NCBI GenBank assembly: GCA_016935985.1
Contig: JAFGPW010000008.1
Location: 1 to 64,000 of the forward strand
Direction: 5' to 3'
Origin: Candidatus Woesearchaeota archaeon
Lineage (GTDB): Archaea > Nanobdellota > Nanobdellia > Woesearchaeales > JAFGPW01
DNA length: 64,000 nucleotides
Shown: piece after piece, positions 1 to 7,878 of the stretch
Layout of the letters: every line of letters starts with the position of its first letter
Numbering within the stretch: the stretch's first letter is position 1
Translations under genes and position numbers: made by a program
The notes under the pieces: generated by a model
What the model was told of the DNA's origin: nothing
Database searches by the model: none
Seen by the model: the letters and a program-made list of their open reading frames with translations, nothing else

Positions 1-1688
1 ATGAAATAGGTGTCGTTGTCGACGTTCGTGATGTTCTTCTCGACCTCGAGCCAGTAGCCGTTGATGACATAGATGTACTTGATGTAGAGGTCGTTGCCCG
101 ATCGCGTGTAGGTCTGGTTAACCAGCTGGTCATTGATGTTGCTGATGATCCAGTAGGGCTTGAGCCAGACGATCGGCGGGGGGTAGGTGTCGTTCGACCC
201 GTCGGTGTAGTTGTAGGTCCAGGTCTGGGTCCACTCGTCCGTGTGGTTGAAGGTCCCCTGGCCGCTCCAGCTCGCGTTCATGTTCGGGACCATGCTGTTC
301 GGGTTCAGGCTGGTGGTGATCCAGAGCGAGACGTGCTGGAGCGTGTAGTTGATGCGCTCCGCGGTGCCGACGCGCGCCTGGGACTGCCAGGTGACGTTGC
401 GGTTGAACTCGTTGTCGGACGGCTGGATGATCTGCTTGGTGACGTTGAAGTCGATGTCGGAGCGCGCCCTGATGTCCCGAAGCGTCAGGTTCGAGGCTGT
501 CGCGGTGATCTCATAGGTCAGGTTCTGCACGATCGCGCGGTAGGTGCCCGAGGAAGGGACCATGACCGGCGCCTGGACGACGTACGAGATGTTCGCGCTA
601 TCGTTGTACTCGAGGATGCCGCTGAGGGGCGTCCAGTACCAGGTGGTGTTCGTGTTGTTGGTCACGTTCTGCCAGTCGCCCGAGGTGTCGAGATGGACGA
701 GCCAGAACATGTACGAGCCGTTCGGGAGCGTCGCGTTCCAGGTGGCGTTCACCGTCATGATCGTGATGTTGATGTTCGTGATGTTCGCCTGGACATCGAC
801 CTGGTTCCTGACCGTGTCGGTGATGGTGAAGTTCTCGCCGGCGAGAACCTTCCTGTTGAAGAGGTGCGTGTAGTCTGTCTCGATGTCGAGCGGCGGCGAG
901 ATGGTGCCGCTGAGGTTGTAGAGGAAATAGGACCACTGGCTGGGCTGGAGCCCAGAGATGTGGATGACCGCCTCCTCGCGCGCGGTGTCGTTGATCTCGA
1001 CGTAGACGTCGGTGTCGATCGCGTCGTCGGTGGTGGTGGTGCCGGTGATGTTGATCGTCGCGAAGACGACAGCACTCTCGCCCGGCTCGAAGAGCGAGAC
1101 CACGTCCTCCTTCATCTTGATGCTTACCGCCGTCGCCCCGGCGTTGGAGATGTCGACCGGCCCGCTCTCGTTCCTCAGGCGTACCGCGATGAGGCCGTAC
1201 TGGCTCGATGCGTTGATGAGGAGGTGCGTGCTGTTGACGGAGATGTAGTCTGTGTAGCCGTCCTCGTCGAGGTCGAGGCTCTCGTTGTACGGCGTCGAGA
1301 CGTTCCAGGACGGGGAGGCGTTGGTGAGCGCCTGCTGCGTGGTGTTGATCTCCCCGTACTCGGCGATGATGTCCCAGACGTGCGGGAAGACCGTCTGGCT
1401 CCCGTTCCTTCCGCTGTTCCAGATGAAGTCGGTGACCAGGTTCTCGGTGTTCTCGAGGACGATGTCGATGTCGAAGACGTTGACGGTCCCGGGGTTCGAT
1501 ACGTTCATGAAGCCCTCGATCGTGAAGTAGGTCTGGTTCTCGATGAGCGAGAAGTTCTGCGCGAAGGTGACGTTCTGATACACCACCTCATACAGGCTGA
1601 CGTTCAGGTGCGTGTCAGCGGACACGGCGGCAGCGGCGAGCAGCAGCCCGACCAGAAGCAGCAATGGAGTGACGGCTTTCTTTCCCAT
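1..1688 (-). CDS. Large secreted surface glycoprotein, C-terminus beyond left edge
   Basis: The reverse strand is open from an ATG at 1688 to the window edge (562 codons, no stop), so the C-terminus is missing. The protein begins MGKKAVTPLLLL followed by an alanine-rich hydrophobic stretch ending near AVSADT, a typical Sec signal peptide. The rest is rich in Asn, Thr, Asp and aromatic residues. I counted more than 30 N-X-S/T sequons, as expected of a glycosylated archaeal surface protein built of beta-sandwich repeats. I do not recognise a named domain. It is divergent from the CARDB-like gene at 1940. An S-layer-like or adhesin role is inference. Confidence 0.75.
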   Translation of the reverse strand, partial: MGKKAVTPLLLLVGLLLAAAAVSADTHLNVSLYEVVYQNVTFAQNFSLIENQTYFTIEGFMNVSNPGTVNVFDIDIVLENTENLVTDFIWNSGRNGSQTVFPHVWDIIAEYGEINTTQQALTNASPSWNVSTPYNESLDLDEDGYTDYISVNSTHLLINASSQYGLIAVRLRNESGPVDISNAGATAVSIKMKEDVVSLFEPGESAVVFATINITGTTTTDDAIDTDVYVEINDTAREEAVIHISGLQPSQWSYFLYNLSGTISPPLDIETDYTHLFNRKVLAGENFTITDTVRNQVDVQANITNINITIMTVNATWNATLPNGSYMFWLVHLDTSGDWQNVTNNTNTTWYWTPLSGILEYNDSANISYVVQAPVMVPSSGTYRAIVQNLTYEITATASNLTLRDIRARSDIDFNVTKQIIQPSDNEFNRNVTWQSQARVGTAERINYTLQHVSLWITTSLNPNSMVPNMNASWSGQGTFNHTDEWTQTWTYNYTDGSNDTYPPPIVWLKPYWIISNINDQLVNQTYTRSGNDLYIKYIYVINGYWLEVEKNITNVDNDTYF

Positions 1689-1760
1689 TCTCGAACCTCT
1701 TTTTCCCCGGGGATTCCTGGCCTCGGCCCTCATCAGCAGGTCAGCGGGTATGATGACAGT

Positions 1761-1895
1761 TGGTCTATCAATATACTAATTACTATACTAATCCTTCCTC
1801 CTATAAATACTTTACGTTTTCAGCTTTTTCGGCCGTTAATCCCCCTTATCCTCTTTACATATCCTTGAGTGGTACTAAATGTTTTTATACTGTGT
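1761..1895. promoter_or_regulatory. AT-rich divergent promoter region
   Basis: This AT-rich stretch separates the leftward surface-protein gene from the rightward gene at 1940. A rightward TATA-like GTTTTTATAC lies near 1880-1889, roughly 55 bases before the GTG start. TATA-like sequence on the reverse strand lies near 1770-1780. I assign it from composition and position only. Confidence 0.4.
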
Positions 1896-1939
1896 TGGGG
1901 CGTATCAAGGGTAAGGTTTTGGATAGCGGAGGAATCACA

Positions 1940-3250
1940 GTGAGGCGTTGGACAGCCGGTAGTGCGATTTCTCTAGCCATGGCACTCTCCTTCCTTCTGC
2001 TCCCTGCGGCAGCCGCGCTCACGGTTTCGCCGGCAGAGGCGGAGATAGCCGACATCCGGCTCGGCGAGCAGTACAACTTCATCGTCACGGTGATCAACAC
2101 CGGTGATGACCAGCAGCAGGTGCAGATGACCCTCGGCCCCTACTCGCGCTACCTAGGGGAATACCTCTCGCTCTCGCCGAAGGAGTTCACGCTCGGCCCC
2201 GGCCAGAAGCAGAACGTCCAGGTCATCGCGGCCTTCCCTCCGACCCTCTCGCCCGAGATTCACACCCTGCAGATACTCCCGATGGGCGCCGACGGCTCGC
2301 CCGAGCCATTCACCCTCACCTTCACGGTCCCCGGCGAGCAGGTGCACGGCCTCTCCCTCTCCTCGATCGAGGCCTATGACATCACCAAGGAGGAATCTCT
2401 TTCGATAACCCTGCGCCTCCAGAACCGCGGCAACGTGATCGCCCGGGGCTCGCCTGCCATCACCATCCTCAGGGACGGCGTTCCGGCGGACGCGATCGTC
2501 AACAAGACCTACCTCATGGTCATGCCGCAGTCCGACTACAACGTGACGCTCCTCTATGACCCTGGGAACCTTGACGTGGGCGAGTACACGATCGAGGGGC
2601 AGGTCGCCTACAACGATGGCAGGCAGACCGGGAAGGCGGTATCGTCGTTCGCCATCCTCGGCGAGGGCGACGCGACGACGATTCTCGGGCTCAAGGACAA
2701 GACGATCCTCGTCGGCGAGGTGCTCGAGATGGCGCTCTCCCTCACCCACAAGGAAGGGACGCCCTACCGGGTCACCGCGACCGTCGCCGGGACCGGTGTC
2801 GCCGCGTCGTTCGCGAGCACGATGGAGACGGCTCGCGAGGAGGTCGAGATCGTGCTCGAGACCCAGAACCTCCCCCGCGGCGCCTACGACCTCGAGGTCA
2901 GGATCGGTTACGGCACCAACTACAAGTACACGATCGGGAAGAGCGTGAGGCTGATGGTCGAGACACGAAAGAACCTCATGGTCCAGTACGGGATGCTCGG
3001 AGGCGCGATACTCATCGTGATCGGGCTCCTTGTCGGCTCGCTCGCGCTGAAGCGCCGGCTGAAGGCGCCGGCGGGCCGCACGTTCGTCCGCGAGCTCGAC
3101 CTCATCGACCGGCGGCTCGGCACGGCCGAGCGGTCGTTCGACGCGGCGGAGGCCACGGTGAACCGTCTCATCGCAGAGCTCGAGGGGTTCATCGGATCGT
3201 CCAACGACTTCCTGCGATCCCACTTCGGAGATGACTATGTATTCCGCTGA
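1940..3250 (+). CDS. Secreted CARDB/NEW3-like protein with C-terminal membrane anchor
   Basis: I start this at GTG 1940 because GGAGG at 1928-1932 lies 7 bases upstream and the codons after it encode a clean signal peptide (VRRWTAGSAISLAMALSFLL). In-frame sequence further upstream is AT-rich promoter DNA. The roughly 436-residue protein has Ig-like segments (QYNFIVTVINTGDDQQQVQM and similar) of the kind seen in CARDB or NEW3 domains. A transmembrane helix near residues 350-375 (GAILIVIGLLVGSLAL) is followed by a basic cytoplasmic tail with heptad character. The downstream coiled-coil gene overlaps its end, which suggests joint translation. The function is unknown; a cell-surface scaffold or sensor is inference. 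Confidence 0.65.
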   Translation: MRRWTAGSAISLAMALSFLLLPAAAALTVSPAEAEIADIRLGEQYNFIVTVINTGDDQQQVQMTLGPYSRYLGEYLSLSPKEFTLGPGQKQNVQVIAAFPPTLSPEIHTLQILPMGADGSPEPFTLTFTVPGEQVHGLSLSSIEAYDITKEESLSITLRLQNRGNVIARGSPAITILRDGVPADAIVNKTYLMVMPQSDYNVTLLYDPGNLDVGEYTIEGQVAYNDGRQTGKAVSSFAILGEGDATTILGLKDKTILVGEVLEMALSLTHKEGTPYRVTATVAGTGVAASFASTMETAREEVEIVLETQNLPRGAYDLEVRIGYGTNYKYTIGKSVRLMVETRKNLMVQYGMLGGAILIVIGLLVGSLALKRRLKAPAGRTFVRELDLIDRRLGTAERSFDAAEATVNRLIAELEGFIGSSNDFLRSHFGDDYVFR

Positions 3251-3476
3251 TCCGCACCAGGCATACCCGGCGGCGCAGCCTTCCCCGCCGCAGGCCTCCT
3301 CCCCGCAGTACGAGGAGCACGCCCTGAAGGAGCGGATCAGCCAGCTCGAGGAGCGGATCGCGGCGCTCGATTCCCGCGCCAAGGGGATCGAGGAGAACCT
3401 GCGGACGATATCAGAGATCTTCCAGCACATGCGGCAGCAGTTCGATCAGTTCAAGCGGCTGGTCCAGCGGCGCTGA
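3237..3476 (+). CDS. Small coiled-coil protein
   Basis: About 79 residues. A Pro/Ala/Gln-rich N-terminus is followed by a helix with heptad spacing (EERIAALDSRAKGIEENLRT and onward) ending in a basic tail. ATG 3237 is preferred over ATG 3231 because GGAG at 3227-3230 is 6 bases from it. It overlaps the end of the membrane-anchored gene upstream by 14 bases, so the two are probably co-translated. The coiled coil could pair with that protein's cytoplasmic tail; this is inference. Confidence 0.6.
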   Translation: MYSADPHQAYPAAQPSPPQASSPQYEEHALKERISQLEERIAALDSRAKGIEENLRTISEIFQHMRQQFDQFKRLVQRR

Positions 3477-3520
3477 GGGAAGGCAATATCTTAATATAAT
3501 CCCCTCCCCGATGGACTGCC

Positions 3521-3817
3521 ATGGCACGCCTCGTCCGGGTATGGGCCCTAATCCTCATCCCTGTCGCCGGGCTCGCAGCGCTCCACACGCTCTACCTCAT
3601 CAGCGGCGGCAATGTGCTCTACGCCCTGCTGCGTGAGCCGCTGACGGTCCTCGTCACCGGCGGGCTGATGGCCTACAACATCCGGCAGGCGCTCCGATCA
3701 GAGGAGCATTTCTATGCGCATCTCGCCCTCGCCTGCGTCTTCGCGATAGCGCTGACCATCCACGCGCTCAAGATCGCGCTGCCCTGCCCGATGGACTATG
3801 GGGGGATATTATGTTAG
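3521..3817 (+). CDS. Small membrane protein, about three helices
   Basis: 98 residues with three hydrophobic stretches (VWALILIPVAGLAALHTLYL, a middle segment near LTVLVTGGLMAY, and LALACVFAIALTIHALKIAL). There is no recognisable family. A TATA-like sequence (ATCTTAATATAATC) lies about 30 bases upstream, so translation probably starts near the 5' end of the message. Its stop overlaps the start of the next membrane gene by 7 bases, which indicates coupled translation of two membrane partners. Confidence 0.6.
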   Translation: MARLVRVWALILIPVAGLAALHTLYLISGGNVLYALLREPLTVLVTGGLMAYNIRQALRSEEHFYAHLALACVFAIALTIHALKIALPCPMDYGGILC

Positions 3818-4089
3818 CGAGGAAGCCCTTCTTGGCGGCGGCGCTCTACCTGAGCGTCGTTCTCGGGGTGGCGGATTATCTCACCGCCACCTCGCTCGGC
3901 TCACCTGCCTCCTACTTCTATCTCCACCATCTTCTGACCGTCCTCTTCGGCGGGGCGGTGCTCTGCCTCGCCGGCGTGCTCATGCGTGAGAAATCAGGGG
4001 ACCGTCTCGCGAATGCGGTGATGCTCATCTTCGGCGCGGTCCAGCTGGCCGTGCACCTGGTGCTGCTCGCGGCAGGGCCGTGCGGCTGA
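3811..4089 (+). CDS. Small membrane protein coupled to the preceding one
   Basis: 92 residues, start ATG 3811 inside the end of the previous gene. Three hydrophobic helices are visible (FLAAALYLSVVLGVADYL, LLTVLFGGAVLCLAGVLM, AVMLIFGAVQLAVHLVLLA). No family is recognised. Similar size and helix count suggest it forms a complex with its upstream neighbour. It converges on the regulator gene ending at 4094. Confidence 0.6.
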   Translation: MLARKPFLAAALYLSVVLGVADYLTATSLGSPASYFYLHHLLTVLFGGAVLCLAGVLMREKSGDRLANAVMLIFGAVQLAVHLVLLAAGPCG

Positions 4090-4093
4090 CCGC

Positions 4094-4687
4094 TCATCCG
4101 GTCTTCGGCCGCCTCTTGGATCGGTAGAGGATGCGCTTCTCGAACGGCACCGGCTCGAGGAAGTGCGAGAACGCGCGCGTTATCTGGGAGTCCCAGTTGT
4201 CGAGAAGGACCCGGACCTCGTCCACCGGTATCTCGGTCTTGCGCGAGATCTCCTCGACCGTGAAATGCTGGTCAGGATGGGAATCCAGGAACCTGATGAT
4301 CGCGTTCGTCCGCTTCGAGTCGACCCAGAGGCCCTTGTTGAGCAGCGTCTTGATGCGCTCCCGCAGCTTCGGGTTCTTGGAGACGAAGATGACCTTTGGC
4401 CGTATCACCTTCTGCTTGTTCCCCACGTAGATCATCTGGGTCTCGATGAGCCCTGCGAGCTCCATCTTCCTGAGGTTCTCATGGAGGGTCGACATGGAAT
4501 GCCCGATCTGCTGCTTGATTCGAGGGGTGGTGACATTCTCCTCCTCGGAGAGCAGTATGAGGATCTTCCGGGGGATCTCCTGGCTCCAGAATCTCCTGAC
4601 AAGGGTGCGCTCCTCCTGCGGGATGGCCGTCGGCCAGAAATCGAGGATTGCGCCTGCCTCCTTGTCGAAATAGACGAAATGCTCCAT
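4094..4687 (-). CDS. Winged-helix transcriptional regulator next to archaellum locus
   Basis: 197 residues. Residues about 38-95 form an ArsR/MarR-type winged helix (PRKILILLSEEENVTTPRIK, then a recognition helix near SMSTLHENLRKMELAGLIET and a basic wing). A second HTH-like segment lies near residues 135-165 (HFTVEEISRKTEIPVDEVRV). A reverse-strand TATA-like box (TTTAAATATAATC) lies near 4712-4722, so the message is probably almost leaderless. It is divergent from the archaellum operon across a promoter with tandem repeats, so control of archaellum expression is a reasonable inference, comparable in position to EarA or ArnR-type regulators, but not shown. Confidence 0.7.
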   Translation of the reverse strand: MEHFVYFDKEAGAILDFWPTAIPQEERTLVRRFWSQEIPRKILILLSEEENVTTPRIKQQIGHSMSTLHENLRKMELAGLIETQMIYVGNKQKVIRPKVIFVSKNPKLRERIKTLLNKGLWVDSKRTNAIIRFLDSHPDQHFTVEEISRKTEIPVDEVRVLLDNWDSQITRAFSHFLEPVPFEKRILYRSKRRPKTG

Positions 4688-4791
4688 CGTTCCCGCGAGG
4701 TGTTGGGGGCCGATTATATTTAAACCTATTGATTCATTCGGTATGACCGAAAAACCGAAAAATATAAATAGTTCCTAGGATACTAATATAG

Positions 4792-4832
4792 CATTTCATA
4801 TATTGACATAACATTTCATATGTTAATATAAG
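4792..4832 (+). promoter_or_regulatory. Tandem 20-bp repeats overlapping the archaellum TATA box
   Basis: Two head-to-tail copies of a 20-base unit start at 4792 and 4812 (CATTTCATATATTGACATAA and CATTTCATATGTTAATATAA, 17 of 20 identical). The second copy covers the likely TATA box TTAATATA at 4823-4830, which would place the transcription start near 4850. A protein bound to both units would sit on one DNA face and block or recruit TBP. A second TATA-like sequence (AAATATAAATAG) lies near 4759-4769. Confidence 0.5.
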
Positions 4833-4850
4833 GCATAATATGGCTCCATG

Positions 4851-4964
4851 AGGGATGGCCTGCCTCGCCGCGTCCCCTGACGCGTCTCGGCGTCGCCGTC
4901 CTGCACGGGTTTGCTCTCCAAGAGGAGCCCGCGTGAGGGACCCTGAGCGACCACGGCCATCCCT
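4851..4964 (+). ncRNA. Candidate structured leader RNA of the archaellum operon
   Basis: Perfect 10-base arms AGGGATGGCC (4851-4860) and GGCCATCCCT (4955-4964) enclose a GC-rich stretch in otherwise AT-rich intergenic DNA. Inside are a perfect 6-bp hairpin at 4869-4884 (CGCGTC, CCCT loop, GACGCG) and a nested hairpin at 4904-4935 built on GGG/CCC and GCTCT/GGAGC. The 5' arm begins where transcription should start from the TATA box at 4823-4830. It could be a 5' leader controlling translation of the gene at 4993 or a separate small RNA. Homologues were not checked. Confidence 0.45.
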
Positions 4965-4992
4965 GGCTCACGAGCGAAAAGAGGATTGACGC

Positions 4993-5454
4993 ATGGGCTT
5001 TTCATCCGTCACCGCGCACCTGATCATGTTCATCGCGGTCATGGGGCTCGCGACCGGCCTTGTCGCGACCTTCAAGAACTACGTCGACTCCAACAATGAT
5101 GCGATGAGCGCACAGTGGACATACATGTCGAACAACATCAAGACCGACATCACGATCTCCAATTCCGGATACGACAACGTTACCAACCTGACGACGGTCT
5201 ACGCGCAGAACACCGGCAAGACCCAGCTCGACCCCGACTACGTGGACGTCTACATCGACGACCTGTTCATACCCCGCGACACCTCCAACCGGACCATCCA
5301 GATCGTCCCGAGCACCGACACCTCCAACCCTGGCGTGTGGGACCCGAAAGAGATTCTCGAGATCGTCGTCAACGGAAGTCTTGCCGATGGCTCCCACACG
5401 GTGGACGTCGCCACGCAGTACGGGGTCGCCGACACCGACACCTTCTCGGTGTGA
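4993..5454 (+). CDS. FlaF/FlaG-like archaellum stator protein
   Basis: 153 residues. The N-terminal helix (MGFSSVTAHLIMFIAVMGLA) followed by a beta domain with the pattern DITISN...VYAQNTGKTQLDP...VDVYIDDLFI matches the FlaF/FlaG (ArlF/ArlG) families. Those proteins anchor the archaellum motor to the S-layer from outside the membrane. I cannot decide between F and G: the helix resembles FlaG, and only one member of the usual pair is present. It lies 11 bases before arlH and heads the motor operon. Confidence 0.75.
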   Translation: MGFSSVTAHLIMFIAVMGLATGLVATFKNYVDSNNDAMSAQWTYMSNNIKTDITISNSGYDNVTNLTTVYAQNTGKTQLDPDYVDVYIDDLFIPRDTSNRTIQIVPSTDTSNPGVWDPKEILEIVVNGSLADGSHTVDVATQYGVADTDTFSV

Positions 5455-5465
5455 GGTGAAGCGAG

Positions 5466-6164
5466 ATGACCGATGTCATCGACATCAGGCTGCAACGGGA
5501 CGAGCTCAACCGCAACCTCGGCGGCGGGCTGCCCAAGAACTCGCTCATCCTGGTCGAGGGTGAGGACGGCTCAGGGAAGAGCATCCTCTCCCAGCGGATC
5601 TGCTATGCGCTCCTGGAGAACGGGAGGCGCGTCACCTACATCTCGACCGAGCTCAACACCATGGGGTTCATCGAGCAGATGGCGTCGCTCGACTACGACG
5701 TCAAGTACCACATGCTCGAGGGGAAAGTCCTGTTCCTGCCCATGTTCCCCTTCCTCGGCAAGGCGAAGCTCTCGTCCGACTTCATCGACCGGCTCTTCTC
5801 CGAGCGGAAGATCTTCGAGAACGAGGTCATCATCTTCGACACCCTCTCCTTCCTCATGGTGGACGAGAACCTGGCTGAGGAGAAAGCCTTCCAGCTGGTC
5901 AAGCTCATCAAGGGCCTGAACTCCCTCAACAAGACGATCATCCTGAACGTCAATCCCGGCCACCTCAACGAGCGGCTGCTCACCCTGCTCCGCTCGATGT
6001 GCGACGTCTACTTCAAGCTCGAGCTCAAGGACTTCGCCGGGCAGAAGATCCGTGTCATCAACATCCAGCGCTTCAAGCGGCCCGCCGACTCCTACATCTA
6101 CGCCATCCCCTTCAAGGTCGAGCCGGGGAAGGGGCTGACCATCGAGATCGCGAGCTTCACGTGA
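5466..6164 (+). CDS. arlH: Archaellum ATP-binding protein ArlH (FlaH)
   Basis: 232 residues, RecA/KaiC-like fold. Walker A is GEDGSGKS (about residues 32-39) and the Walker B strand is VIIFDTLSFL (about 120-129). The length and the N-terminal NLGGGLPKNSLILVEG agree with FlaH. In characterised archaella it binds ATP and docks on the ArlI hexamer in the cytoplasm. It sits between the FlaF/G-like gene and arlI in the usual order H-I-J. Confidence 0.93.
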   Translation: MTDVIDIRLQRDELNRNLGGGLPKNSLILVEGEDGSGKSILSQRICYALLENGRRVTYISTELNTMGFIEQMASLDYDVKYHMLEGKVLFLPMFPFLGKAKLSSDFIDRLFSERKIFENEVIIFDTLSFLMVDENLAEEKAFQLVKLIKGLNSLNKTIILNVNPGHLNERLLTLLRSMCDVYFKLELKDFAGQKIRVINIQRFKRPADSYIYAIPFKVEPGKGLTIEIASFT

Positions 6165-6186
6165 GCCGAGGACCGACTGACCGACC

Positions 6187-7830
6187 ATGGTACGACGAAA
6201 GAAACCGCCGGTGACGAAGGACTTCGAGCGGGCGCAGGCGGGCTTCCCGCACCTCAGGAACTACCTCAGGCAGGTGACCGCCGAGCTCGGCGAGCCGGAA
6301 TGGCACGAGAAGCTCGAGCGCTCGATGAAGAAGATCCAGTACCCGAACATCATCTACCCGGTGGGCGACCCGATCTTCATCCACATCTATAAGAAGCCGG
6401 GCGAGCACATGATGTACCACGTCATCGAGCCGCAGATGGACGAGGAGACGAAGAAGCTGAACGACAGCGTGCTCGACAAGATGATCGAGATCGCGCACCG
6501 CCTGCCGGTGCCCGACAAGATCGAGGACGCGACGCCGGTGCTCAAGCAGCTCTTCGGCGAGGTCACCGTGATCTCGGAGAGCAGGCAGGCGGGACTCCTT
6601 GAGAAGTGGTTCGCCGCGAAGATCCCGCTCACGAAGGTCCAGGCGGGCATCATCGAGTACTACCTGCTCAGGAACCGCGTCGGGTACGGCAAGCTCGAGC
6701 CGCTCTTCAACGATCCTTACCTGGAGGACATCCACTGCGTGGGCGTCGGCGCGATATCGACGATCCACAAGATCTTCGACATGGTCCACACCAACATCAC
6801 CTTCCCCGACGACCTGGATCTCAACAAGTACATGCTCGAGACCTCCGAGCGCGTCGAGCGGCCTGTATCGGACGCTCATTCTGTCGTCGACGCGATCATG
6901 CCCGACGGGTCCCGCGTCAACTTCATCTACGGCAGGGAGGTCTCGCTCGAGGGCTCGTCATTCACGGTGCGAAAGTTCTCCGAGGTCCCGGTCTCGATCA
7001 CCCAGATCATCGACTGGGGGACGATGTCGGCGGAGCTCGCGGCCTATATCTGGATGTGCCTGGAGCACGGCATGAACATGTTCGTGTGCGGCGAGACGGC
7101 GTCGGGGAAGACGACGACGCTGAACGCCACCGCCACCTTCATCAAGCCCGACGACAAGGTCTACTCGGTCGAGAACACCCCAGAGGTCACGATGCCGCAC
7201 GACACCTGGCAGCACCTGGTGACGCGCGAGGCGGGGAAGGAGACCGACGTCACCATGTTCGACCTGCTGCTCGCGGCCCTGCGGTCCCGTCCCAACTACA
7301 TCATCGTCGGAGAGATCCGCGGCCAGGAGGGGAACGTCGCCTTCCAGGCCATGCAGACCGGCCACCCGGTGTGCTCGACCTTCCACGCGGGATCCGTCCA
7401 CACCATGATCCAGCGCCTGACCGGCGAGCCGATCAACGTCCCGATCGCCTTCATCGACAACCTCAACATAGTGCTCATCCAGCAGGCGGTCTACCGCGAC
7501 GGGCACTTCGTGCGCCGCGTGCTCTCCATCACCGAGATCGAGCGCTACTACGACATCGAGAATAAGGTGATCACGAGGCAGGTGTTCGCCTGGGACCCGA
7601 TCGAGGACAAGCACCGCTTCAGGGGCCTCTACAACTCCTACATCCTGGAGAAGAAGATCGCCCAGATCCTCGGGTATGAGGACACGCGCGACATCTACGA
7701 CGAGCTCGCGCTGCGGAAAAGGGTTCTCGAGCGGATGGTCGAGCTCAAGATATTCAACTACTTTGACGTCTGGGAGGTCATCAAGAAGTTCCATATCGAG
7801 GGCGTGAAGGGGCTCCCCTTCACCGTCTGA
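6187..7830 (+). CDS. arlI: Archaellum motor ATPase ArlI (FlaI)
   Basis: 547 residues, type IV pilus/archaellum secretion ATPase (GspE superfamily). The Walker A motif GETASGKTTT is near residue 300, followed by an Asp box, a Walker B segment (NYIIVGEIRGQEG) and a His box (TFHAGSVHTMIQRL). The N-terminal domain has the usual FlaI length. The enzyme powers both filament assembly and rotation. It is directly followed by arlJ. Confidence 0.95.
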   Translation: MVRRKKPPVTKDFERAQAGFPHLRNYLRQVTAELGEPEWHEKLERSMKKIQYPNIIYPVGDPIFIHIYKKPGEHMMYHVIEPQMDEETKKLNDSVLDKMIEIAHRLPVPDKIEDATPVLKQLFGEVTVISESRQAGLLEKWFAAKIPLTKVQAGIIEYYLLRNRVGYGKLEPLFNDPYLEDIHCVGVGAISTIHKIFDMVHTNITFPDDLDLNKYMLETSERVERPVSDAHSVVDAIMPDGSRVNFIYGREVSLEGSSFTVRKFSEVPVSITQIIDWGTMSAELAAYIWMCLEHGMNMFVCGETASGKTTTLNATATFIKPDDKVYSVENTPEVTMPHDTWQHLVTREAGKETDVTMFDLLLAALRSRPNYIIVGEIRGQEGNVAFQAMQTGHPVCSTFHAGSVHTMIQRLTGEPINVPIAFIDNLNIVLIQQAVYRDGHFVRRVLSITEIERYYDIENKVITRQVFAWDPIEDKHRFRGLYNSYILEKKIAQILGYEDTRDIYDELALRKRVLERMVELKIFNYFDVWEVIKKFHIEGVKGLPFTV

Positions 7831-7878
7831 ATGCCGCGCCGGCGCCGACGGCGGCGCAGGCGCTGAGGCGTCCGCACC

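Noticed and set aside
243-1868. Long rightward open frame opposite the surface protein
   Set aside because: Its product is Val/Arg/Asp-rich low-complexity sequence, and the reverse strand encodes a signal peptide and many glycosylation sequons. It is an antisense shadow caused by GC-rich codons.
4792-4832. Considered as the start of a CRISPR-like array
   Set aside because: There are only two units with no spacers, they are directly adjacent, and they overlap a TATA box.
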